A DNA stretch of 55,068 bases, from assembly GCA_913061165.1 (NCBI GenBank), contig CAJXTJ010000002.1, positions 1 to 55,068 of the forward strand. The letters are read 5' to 3'. Below, piece after piece: positions 49,214 to 55,068 of this stretch. Position 1 is the first letter of the stretch. Each line of letters begins with the position of its first letter. Source of the stretch: an uncultured Polaribacter sp. (GTDB taxonomy: Bacteria; Bacteroidota; Bacteroidia; Flavobacteriales; Flavobacteriaceae). The notes beneath the pieces were generated by a model, which worked only from the letters and a program-made list of their open reading frames with translations, was not told the origin of the DNA and ran no database searches. A program made the translations under genes and the position numbers.

Positions 49214-50080
49214 ATGATTCAATCTATGACGGGTTATGGAAAAGCAGTTTTACAATTGCCTACCAAAAAAGTAACTATAGAAATTAAATCTTTAAACAGT
49301 AAAAATTTAGATTTAAATGTTAGAATTCCTTCTTATTATAAAGAAAAGGAATTGGCTGTTCGTAAAAAATTAGCAAGCGCTTTAGTGCGTGGAAAAATAG
49401 ATTTTTCTATTTATGTTGAAATGACTTCAGACGAAACTTCTACCAAAGTAAACAAAAGTGTTGTAAAACAATATGTAGCGCAATTAAGAAGTACTCTTAA
49501 TATTGATTCTGTAGAAGATGTTGAGCTATTAAAAATGGCGATAAGAATGCCAGATGCCTTGGCTACAGAGCGAGAAGAATTAGATGAAAACGAGTGGACT
49601 CTTATCAATAAAAATATAGATATTGCAATTACAGAAATTGTACAATATAGAATTGATGAAGCTGCTTCTTTAGAAATAGATTTCAGAGAAAGAATAGCAA
49701 ATATAAACACCTATCTAGATGAAGTAAAAGCTTTAGATAGTGACCGAGTAGAAAATGTAAAAACGCGTTTAAAAAAGGCTATTGATGATTTAAAGGTAGA
49801 TACCGATGAAAACCGTTTTGAACAAGAGTTGATCTATTATTTAGAGAAATTAGATATTAATGAAGAAAAAGTTCGTTTGGCAAATCATTTAGATTATTTC
49901 TTACAAACTTTAGCTTCAGAAGATTCTAATGGTAAAAAACTAGGGTTTATTGTTCAAGAAATGGGCCGTGAAATAAATACAACGGGGTCTAAAGCAAATT
50001 ATGCACCAATGCAAAAAGCTGTTATTCAAATGAAAAACGAGCTAGAGCAAATTAAAGAACAAATTTTAAACGTACTTTAG
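49214..50080 (+). CDS. yicC: YicC family endoribonuclease
   Basis: This 288-residue YicC/YloC-family protein begins with the diagnostic MIQSMTGYGKA and ends with the DUF1732 domain (QEMGREINTTGSKANYAPMQ). E. coli YicC has been described as an endoribonuclease that affects small-RNA turnover; that role is carried over by family only. A small hairpin follows, then gmk 82 bases downstream. yicC-gmk adjacency is conserved across many phyla, and the order here fits it. Confidence 0.94.
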   Translation: MIQSMTGYGKAVLQLPTKKVTIEIKSLNSKNLDLNVRIPSYYKEKELAVRKKLASALVRGKIDFSIYVEMTSDETSTKVNKSVVKQYVAQLRSTLNIDSVEDVELLKMAIRMPDALATEREELDENEWTLINKNIDIAITEIVQYRIDEAASLEIDFRERIANINTYLDEVKALDSDRVENVKTRLKKAIDDLKVDTDENRFEQELIYYLEKLDINEEKVRLANHLDYFLQTLASEDSNGKKLGFIVQEMGREINTTGSKANYAPMQKAVIQMKNELEQIKEQILNVL

Positions 50081-50092
50081 GATTACTAAAGT

Positions 50093-50115
50093 AAACTGAA
50101 TTTATTTCAGTTTTT
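50093..50115 (+). terminator. Weak terminator-like hairpin after yicC
   Basis: AAACTGAA (50093-50100) pairs with TTCAGTTT (50106-50113), with a five-base loop and a short T-run. It lies between yicC and gmk. Confidence 0.5.
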
Positions 50116-50124
50116 AATTATAAG

Positions 50125-50145
50125 ATGCTGAAACTAGTTCAGCAT
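50125..50145. repeat. REP-like palindrome (second family)
   Basis: ATGCTGAA (50125-50132) and TTCAGCAT (50138-50145) form an 8-bp palindrome within the context AGATGCTGAAAC...GTTCAGCATGACAAA. This resembles another short palindrome recurring in Flavobacterial intergenic DNA (recalled knowledge). It lies 17 bases before the gmk start and may also shape the gmk leader. Confidence 0.6.
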
Positions 50146-50162
50146 GACAAATAATAAATTGT

Positions 50163-50747
50163 ATGTCAGATTTTAAAGGAAAATTATTTGTGTTTTCAGC
50201 ACCCTCTGGTTCTGGTAAAACTACCATTGTTCGTCATTTATTAAAACAAGAAAAATTTAACTTAGAATTTTCTATTTCTGCAACCTCCAGAGATCCAAGA
50301 GGTTTTGAAAAAAACGGAGAAGACTATTATTTTATAGATCTTTTAGATTTTAAAAATAAAATTAAAAGTGATGCGTTTTTAGAATGGGAAGAAGTTTATA
50401 GAGATAATTTTTACGGCACTTTAAAAAGCGAAATAGCGCGTATTTGGGCATTAAAAAAACATGTTATTTTTGATATTGATGTGGTTGGAGGCTTACGAAT
50501 TAAAAAGAAATATCCCGAAGAAACACTCTCTGTATTTGTAAAACCACCAAGTGTAGACGAATTAAAAATACGTCTAAAGAAGCGTAAAACAGAAAGTGAA
50601 GAAAAAATAAATATGCGTATTGCAAAAGCTTCTGTAGAATTAGCAACTGCACCTCAGTTTGACAAAATTATTAAAAATTATGATTTAGACGTTGCTTTAA
50701 AAGAAGCAGAAGATTTAATGAGTGCTTATTTAGGTTTAGATAAATAA
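50163..50747 (+). CDS. gmk: Guanylate kinase
   Basis: Phosphorylates GMP to GDP. The 194 residues start MSDFKGKLFVFSAPSGSGKTTIV, with the P-loop at about residues 13-20. GMP-binding residues follow in SATSRDPRGFEKNGEDYYFI and WEEVYRDNFYGT, and Walker-B-type VIFDIDVVGG is near residue 103. nadD begins 14 bases after its stop, so they are co-transcribed. It belongs to the forward series yicC, gmk, nadD, M23 peptidase and GH3. Confidence 0.96.
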   Translation: MSDFKGKLFVFSAPSGSGKTTIVRHLLKQEKFNLEFSISATSRDPRGFEKNGEDYYFIDLLDFKNKIKSDAFLEWEEVYRDNFYGTLKSEIARIWALKKHVIFDIDVVGGLRIKKKYPEETLSVFVKPPSVDELKIRLKKRKTESEEKINMRIAKASVELATAPQFDKIIKNYDLDVALKEAEDLMSAYLGLDK

Positions 50748-50761
50748 CTAAAAACATTCAA

Positions 50762-51343
50762 ATGAAAATTGGTTTATATTTTGGCACTTTCAACCCTATT
50801 CATGTAGGCCATTTAATTATTGCCAATCACATGGTAGAAAACTCAGATTTAGATGAAATCTGGATGGTGGTAACACCTCACAACCCTTTCAAAAAGAAAA
50901 ATTCTCTTCTCGATAACCATCATCGTTTAGAGTTGGTTTATAAAGCCACCGAAGAATATCCAAACATAAAACCTTCTGATATTGAGTTTAAACTACCACA
51001 ACCAAATTATACTTCATATACCTTAGCACACATTTCTGACCTTTATAAAGACAAAGATTTTTCTTTGATTATGGGTGAGGATAATTTGAAAAGTTTTCAC
51101 AAATGGAAGAATTTTGAGACCATTTTAGAACATCATAAAATTTATGTGTATCCGAGAATTTCTGAAGGAAAAATAGCAACACAATTTGATGAACACCCTC
51201 AGATTCATAAAATAGCAGCACCCATTGTGCAAGTCTCGTCTACCATGATAAGAAACGGAATTAAAGATGGCAAGAACATAAAACCTATGCTAACTAAAGA
51301 AGTCTGGAGTTATATAGATGAAATGAATTTTTACAGAAAATAG
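50762..51343 (+). CDS. nadD: Nicotinate-nucleotide adenylyltransferase
   Basis: Transfers AMP to nicotinate mononucleotide, giving the NAD precursor deamido-NAD. The 193 residues fit. The nucleotidyltransferase motif is GLYFGTFNPIHVGHLI (residues 4-19, with HxGH-type His), followed by MGEDNLKSFHKWKN. The closing ISSTMIRN-like motif reads VSSTMIRNGIKDG. It follows gmk by 14 bases. The tryptophan dioxygenase encoded elsewhere in the window could feed the same pathway upstream, if the intermediate enzymes exist. Confidence 0.96.
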   Translation: MKIGLYFGTFNPIHVGHLIIANHMVENSDLDEIWMVVTPHNPFKKKNSLLDNHHRLELVYKATEEYPNIKPSDIEFKLPQPNYTSYTLAHISDLYKDKDFSLIMGEDNLKSFHKWKNFETILEHHKIYVYPRISEGKIATQFDEHPQIHKIAAPIVQVSSTMIRNGIKDGKNIKPMLTKEVWSYIDEMNFYRK

Positions 51344-51362
51344 TTTCAGGAATTTTTCGTTG

Positions 51363-51370
51363 TATATTTG
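51363..51370 (+). promoter_or_regulatory. Probable -7 element of the M23 peptidase gene
   Basis: TATATTTG matches TAnnTTTG, 19 bases before TTG 51390. It coincides with the start of the longer frame (51360) and so supports the TTG start. It suggests a promoter for M23-GH3 separate from the gmk-nadD message. Confidence 0.45.
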
Positions 51371-51389
51371 TAATCCACAAACAATTATT

Positions 51390-52256
51390 TTGGCTAAAAA
51401 GAATACAAAAAAAAGTAAATTTAAACAAAAACTAACTGATAAATACCGGTTAGTTGTTTTAAATGAAAATACATTTGAAGAACGATTTTCTTTAAAACTA
51501 TCTCGTTTAAATGTATTTGTTTTAGGTGGGTTTTTTTCGGTCTTACTAGTGATTTTAACTATTATTCTCATTGCCTTTACACCAATCAAAGAATATATTC
51601 CTGGTTATGAATCTTCTCAATTAAAAGCAGATGCTGTGCAACTTACATTTGATGCAGAAGCTTTAAAACAAAAATTAACAATTCTAGAAAATTATACCAT
51701 TGCACTGCAGCCTGTTTTGACGGGAAAAATATCTTCTGAAGAAATAGATTCTCTGCAAGTGCAGGCAAGGCAATTTGTAATAGACGAAAGTAAACTGAAC
51801 GCAACAAAAGAAGATTCTTTGTTTAGAGAGAAAGTAGATAGGGCAACTCGTTTTTCACTTTTAGATAATGCTAAAAGCAGTGTAAAAATTGTATTTTTTG
51901 CACCTTTAAAAGGTATTATATCACAAGAATTTGATGTAAATTCTAAACATTTTGCAATAGATATTGCTTCTAAAAAAGGCAATCCAATTAAAGCTGCGGC
52001 AGATGGTACTGTGATTTTTTCTGATTGGAGCGCAGACACTGGTTATGTAATTATCTTAAAACATAGCAAAGATTTTATTTCTGTCTACAAACACAATGGC
52101 AATTTACTAAAACAACAAGGAGATTTTGTAAAATCTGGAGAAGTAATTGCTAGTGTAGGCTCAACTGGAGAACTTACTACAGGACCACATTTACATTTCG
52201 AACTATGGAAAGGTGGCTATGCCGTAAACCCAATAAATTTTATAGATTTTAAATAA
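51390..52256 (+). CDS. M23 family peptidoglycan metallopeptidase, membrane anchored
   Basis: This 288-residue protein has a basic N-terminus (AKKNTKKSKFKQKL) and one membrane helix (VFVLGGFFSVLLVILTIILIAF, split over about residues 41-62). A coiled periplasmic region leads to the M23 domain. All expected zinc and catalytic residues are present: HFAIDIASKKGNPI (His, Asp), the KHNGN histidine, and the canonical GPHLHFELW motif. It probably cleaves peptidoglycan cross-bridges or activates another hydrolase. TTG 51390 was chosen because it gives the family start MAKK. Its stop overlaps the GH3 ATG by one base. Confidence 0.9.
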   Translation: MAKKNTKKSKFKQKLTDKYRLVVLNENTFEERFSLKLSRLNVFVLGGFFSVLLVILTIILIAFTPIKEYIPGYESSQLKADAVQLTFDAEALKQKLTILENYTIALQPVLTGKISSEEIDSLQVQARQFVIDESKLNATKEDSLFREKVDRATRFSLLDNAKSSVKIVFFAPLKGIISQEFDVNSKHFAIDIASKKGNPIKAAADGTVIFSDWSADTGYVIILKHSKDFISVYKHNGNLLKQQGDFVKSGEVIASVGSTGELTTGPHLHFELWKGGYAVNPINFIDFK

Positions 52257-53755
52257 TGAGTATCAAATCTTTCTTTGCAGTTCCGTTTGCTAAAATTGCG
52301 ACTAAAAAAGTCTATAAATGGGCTAATAAACCTCATAAAACGCAAGAAAAAGTTTTTAAAAATTTAATCTCAAAAGGAAGTAAAACAGCTTTTGGTAAAG
52401 ATCATAATTTCAGCAATATTACTACGTATAAAGAGTTTAAAAAACAGGTTAAGGTAACCGATTACGAAGGTTTAAGGAAATATGTAGATAGAATAGTAGC
52501 AGGAGAATCTGATGTGCTATGGACAGGTAAACCGCTTTACTTTGCAAAGACCTCTGGCACCACTTCTGGCGCAAAATACATACCAATTACCAAGGATTCT
52601 ATGCCAACGCATATTACCGCAGCAAAAAATGCTATGTTATTCTATATTGTAGAAAAAAATGATGCAAGTTTTGTGAATGGAAAAATGATTTTCTTACAGG
52701 GTAGTCCGGTTTTAGAAGATACAAACGGAGTTAAACTGGGACGATTAAGCGGTATTGCGGCTCATTATGTTCCAAATTATTTACTCAAAAACCGTTTACC
52801 GTCTTGGGAAACAAATTGTATTGAAGATTGGGATACAAAAGTAAATGCAGTTGTAGCGGAAACTGTGAATGAAGACATGTCGGTAATTAGTGGTATTCCT
52901 TCTTGGGTGCAAATGTATTTTGAAAAACTAATTGAAAAAACAGGGAAATCAATTTCAGAAATCTTTCCAAATTTTAATTTCTTTATTTATGGTGGCGTAA
53001 ATTTTGAGCCTTATAAAAATAAATTCGAAAGCCTTATCGGTAAAAAAATAGATTACATAGAATTATATCCTGCCTCAGAAGGATTTATTGCATATCAAGA
53101 TTCGCAAACTGAAAAAGGAATGCTCTTACAATTAGATTCTGGGATTTTTTATGAGTTTATTCCTGCAGCAGAGTTTTATAATGAAAGCCCTACAAGAATT
53201 TCTCTTAAAGATGTAAAGATTGGTGTGAACTATGTTATTATTTTAAACACAACGGCAGGTCTTTGGGGATATAATATTGGAGATACTGTAGAGTTTACAA
53301 ATACTAAACCGTATAGAATTAAAGTTACTGGTAGAATTAAACACTTTATTTCTGCATTTGGTGAACATGTTATTGGTAAAGAAGTAGAGAAAGCATTAAA
53401 TGATGCTATGAAAGAAACTGCTATAAATGTTAGCGAATTTACAGTTGCGCCCCAAGTAAACGCAACAAATGGTCTACCGTATCATGAATGGTTTATAGAA
53501 TTTGAAAATGAACCTGAAAATTTAGAGGAATTTGCCAATAAAATAGACGCATCTATGCAAGCACAAAATATTTATTACTTCGATTTAATTAAAGGAAAAA
53601 TTCTACGTCCGTTAATTATTAGAAGCGTAAAAAAAGGCGGATTTCATGCATACATGAAATCTATTGGTAAGTTTGGCGGGCAAAATAAAATACCACAATT
53701 ATCTGATAATAGAAAAATTGCGGATGTTTTAGATGACTTTTTAATTAAAAATTAA
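52256..53755 (+). CDS. GH3 family adenylating enzyme (auxin-responsive GH3-like)
   Basis: This 499-residue member of the GH3 branch of the ANL adenylating superfamily is named after plant hormone-amino acid synthetases. The ATP-binding motif FAKTSGTTSGAKYIPIT (about residues 99-115) and later adenylation motifs (LYPASEGFIAYQ, YNIGDTVEFT, ITGR-like VTGRIKHFISAFGEHV) are visible. It should activate a carboxylic acid with ATP; the acid and acceptor are unknown. Its ATG overlaps the M23 stop by one base, a translational coupling. The pairing recurs in Flavobacteria (recalled), hinting at an envelope-related role. Confidence 0.9.
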   Translation: MSIKSFFAVPFAKIATKKVYKWANKPHKTQEKVFKNLISKGSKTAFGKDHNFSNITTYKEFKKQVKVTDYEGLRKYVDRIVAGESDVLWTGKPLYFAKTSGTTSGAKYIPITKDSMPTHITAAKNAMLFYIVEKNDASFVNGKMIFLQGSPVLEDTNGVKLGRLSGIAAHYVPNYLLKNRLPSWETNCIEDWDTKVNAVVAETVNEDMSVISGIPSWVQMYFEKLIEKTGKSISEIFPNFNFFIYGGVNFEPYKNKFESLIGKKIDYIELYPASEGFIAYQDSQTEKGMLLQLDSGIFYEFIPAAEFYNESPTRISLKDVKIGVNYVIILNTTAGLWGYNIGDTVEFTNTKPYRIKVTGRIKHFISAFGEHVIGKEVEKALNDAMKETAINVSEFTVAPQVNATNGLPYHEWFIEFENEPENLEEFANKIDASMQAQNIYYFDLIKGKILRPLIIRSVKKGGFHAYMKSIGKFGGQNKIPQLSDNRKIADVLDDFLIKN

Positions 53756-53770
53756 TAAAATAAAAACAAC

Positions 53771-53854
53771 ATGGGAGATTATTTATTTTTAGGACTAGCA
53801 ATTATGCTGGTTGTTGTGTACTTTTACAATAAATTTAGAAATAAAAAGCGGTAA
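53771..53854 (+). CDS. Predicted 27-residue single-span membrane peptide
   Basis: A short ORF starts 15 bases after the GH3 stop. It encodes MGDYLFLGLAIMLVVVYFYN followed by a basic tail (KFRNKKR). It has one hydrophobic helix and a positive-inside C-terminus, so it would insert with the C-terminus in the cytosol. The position at the end of the M23-GH3 unit and the clean topology make it plausible. I know no family for it; TatA sometimes sits at this place in relatives, but this is not TatA. Confidence 0.5.
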   Translation: MGDYLFLGLAIMLVVVYFYNKFRNKKR

Positions 53855-53938
53855 AATTTTTACGAAATAGCATTACAACGATGTTATAAAAATTTATCGA
53901 AAATAAAAGCTTCACAAAGAAGTACCAATACAAAAAAA

Positions 53939-54388
53939 ATGAGTACAATTAGAATTACAAAAAAGTTCAACTTTGAAACAGGACACGCTTTATACGGTTA
54001 TGATGGGAAATGTAAAAATGTTCACGGACATTCTTATAAGCTTTCCGTTACGGTTTCTGGAAAACCAATTACAGACAACACAAACGTAAAGTTCGGAATG
54101 GTAATTGATTTTGGCGATCTAAAAAAGATTGTAAATGAAGAAATCGTAGATATTTTTGATCATGCTACCGTTTTTAATAAAAACACCCCTCATGTAGAGT
54201 TAGCAAAAGAATTAATGGCAAGAGACCATCATGTTTTATTAGTAGATTACCAGCCTACAAGTGAAATGATGGTGATAGATTTTGCACAAAAAATTAAAAG
54301 TAGATTGCCAAAAAATATTAAATTACATGCTGTAAAATTGCAAGAAACAGGTTCTAGCTTTGCAGAATGGTTTGCTAGTGAAAACTAG
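53939..54388 (+). CDS. queD: 6-carboxytetrahydropterin synthase/6-pyruvoyl-tetrahydropterin synthase family
   Basis: This 149-residue T-fold enzyme has zinc ligands His16 (FETGHALYG), His29 and His31 (KNVHGHSYKL). Catalytic Cys25 is in DGKCKN, and the C-terminal glutamate is in KLQETGSSFAEW. It converts 7,8-dihydroneopterin triphosphate to 6-carboxytetrahydropterin in queuosine biosynthesis. The related pyruvoyl-tetrahydropterin activity cannot be excluded from sequence. No queC or queE gene is adjacent. It is preceded by an 84-base spacer after the small membrane ORF. Confidence 0.9.
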   Translation: MSTIRITKKFNFETGHALYGYDGKCKNVHGHSYKLSVTVSGKPITDNTNVKFGMVIDFGDLKKIVNEEIVDIFDHATVFNKNTPHVELAKELMARDHHVLLVDYQPTSEMMVIDFAQKIKSRLPKNIKLHAVKLQETGSSFAEWFASEN

Positions 54389-54438
54389 CCCTTTGCATTT
54401 ATATTAAAAAAAATTATATTTAACAAAAAAACATACTT

Positions 54439-54981
54439 ATGAAATTCCTTAAATTTATCTTTTTTTCATCCTTTATGATGTTATTTACCAATTGTAGTGA
54501 CGATAATGCAGATGCAACACCATTTATCTTATCAAATGAAAACATTGTAGGAACCTATAATATTAGTGAACTTAATATCGAAACAAAAGTAACCTCTACA
54601 ACAGATGTATCTGGAGTTTCAATACCATTTACAGTGGCTACCTCAACAAGTAATGGAGATGTTTTTCAATTTGCTTTTGTTTTAAACTCAGACGGCACCT
54701 TTAGCGCCTCTGGGCAATTTGTACTTGAAACTGAAATAACGCTGGCAACAGGAGATGTGGTTACAAATGAAGAAATCTTAAATAACACAAACTCTGGTAC
54801 GTATACCTTAAACTCAGAAAATGCAAAAATTACTTTTGTTTCTTCTATAGGAGACTTCTTAGAAGGCACTTATAATATTCTTTTATTTAATGAAACTATC
54901 CTTAGTTTAAATCAAGAAATAGAAAAATTATCTGGTGCTAATACAAATGAAATTAATACAAGTATTAGCTTTATTAGATAA
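54439..54981 (+). CDS. Lipocalin-like lipoprotein of unknown function
   Basis: This 180-residue protein has a lipoprotein signal (MKFLKFIFFSSFMMLFTNC, acylated Cys19) and an acidic linker (SDDNADATPF). The mature part looks like a small beta-barrel: IVGTYNISELNIETK near the start, FQFAFVLNSDGTFSASGQFV in the middle, then GTYTLNSENAKITF. This G-x-Y...F-x-x-D-G-x-F pattern is typical of Bacteroidota lipocalin-like lipoproteins, whose ligands are unknown. It is the last gene of the contig, 50 bases after queD, and ends at a strong terminator. Confidence 0.8.
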   Translation: MKFLKFIFFSSFMMLFTNCSDDNADATPFILSNENIVGTYNISELNIETKVTSTTDVSGVSIPFTVATSTSNGDVFQFAFVLNSDGTFSASGQFVLETEITLATGDVVTNEEILNNTNSGTYTLNSENAKITFVSSIGDFLEGTYNILLFNETILSLNQEIEKLSGANTNEINTSISFIR

Positions 54982-55002
54982 TAATAAAAAACTCAACCAC
55001 AT

Positions 55003-55040
55003 AAAAAAAGCTGTCTATTTTAAAATAGACAGCTTTTTTT
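55003..55040. terminator. Strong intrinsic terminator, perfect 38-bp palindrome
   Basis: Two 19-base arms (55003-55021 and 55022-55040) are perfectly complementary, with a GCTGTCTA core and A7/T7 flanks. It terminates the lipoprotein gene and lies directly against the adapter. Its core CTGTC/GACAG resembles the mosaic-end CTGTCTC, but it is a complete hairpin in its own right. Confidence 0.85.
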
Positions 55041-55068
55041 CTGTCTCTTATACACATCTCCGAGCCCA
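55041..55068. other. Nextera read-2 transposase adapter (not genomic)
   Basis: The last 28 bases match the reverse complement of the Illumina Nextera read-2 adapter, beginning with the mosaic end (CTGTCTCTTATACACATCT). This is library sequence, and genomic DNA ends at about base 55040. Confidence 0.97.

Noticed and set aside
55003-55068. A transposon end or mobile-element border at the right end of the window
   Set aside because: The mosaic-end sequence is the Nextera adapter and continues into its known linker; the palindrome before it is a terminator.

Overview
This is a bacterial contig from a low-GC member of the Bacteroidota. It is most likely a marine Flavobacteriaceae species of the Polaribacter/Tenacibaculum kind; the genus is an inference from gene content and protein style. 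Supporting signs are the very AT-rich intergenic DNA, promoters of the TTG-N19-TAnnTTTG type, little Shine-Dalgarno sequence, a TonB-dependent receptor with an N-terminal carboxypeptidase-regulatory-like domain, and several small protein families typical of Flavobacteria. Both ends are Illumina Nextera adapter sequence (1-37 and 55041-55068), so the window is a complete contig with untrimmed adapters and its outermost bases are not genomic.

Layout. 38-6624: a decayed rsmI remnant, a HopJ-family gene, an AhpD-like gene divergent from an OsmC-recJ pair, a Pif1-type helicase convergent with recJ, and a membrane-anchored HTH regulator. 6676-12373: a PEBP-family protein, a short-chain dehydrogenase, and the odhB and sucA genes of the 2-oxoglutarate dehydrogenase complex. 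12498-13281: a tRNA-Asn/Gly/Leu operon with a near-ideal promoter, a 377-base gene-poor stretch, and tRNA-Cys. 13378-19172: folB with two small genes, glnS, a small lipoprotein, a Tas-like aldo/keto reductase and pgk. 19371-28674: holB, a MOSC protein, a small membrane ORF, a crotonase, a MATE exporter, a universal stress protein, an AddB-like nuclease, an omega-amidase and a GNAT acetyltransferase.

28731-38614: a lipid set (membrane protein, plsC, acyl-ACP desaturase), a TonB receptor with a repeat-containing lipoprotein, then pgi, an unusual M23 peptidase and a DUF3108 protein. 38775-42448: aromatic amino-acid catabolism, with tryptophan 2,3-dioxygenase, 4-hydroxyphenylpyruvate dioxygenase and homogentisate dioxygenase, including a structured RNA-like element between the last two. 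42624-46575: ferredoxin-NADP reductase, a NifU C-terminal domain protein and Mrp (Fe-S and electron transfer), followed by an alkyltransferase-like protein, trmB and a small membrane protein. 46617-54981: a DUF6427-like membrane protein, upp, an EamA transporter, and a forward run of yicC, gmk, nadD, M23 peptidase and GH3, then queD and a lipoprotein.

Most of the window is ordinary core genome. I saw no CRISPR array, intact insertion sequence, prophage, secretion cluster or defence island, and I cannot defend any stretch as a wholly new multi-gene system. The points most worth a second look are the TonB receptor/repeat lipoprotein pair, the structured element at 41186-41278, the missing metal or cluster ligands in the M23 lipoprotein and Mrp, the rsmI remnant, the gene-poor stretch after tRNA-Leu, two unannotated small membrane ORFs, and two REP-like palindromes.
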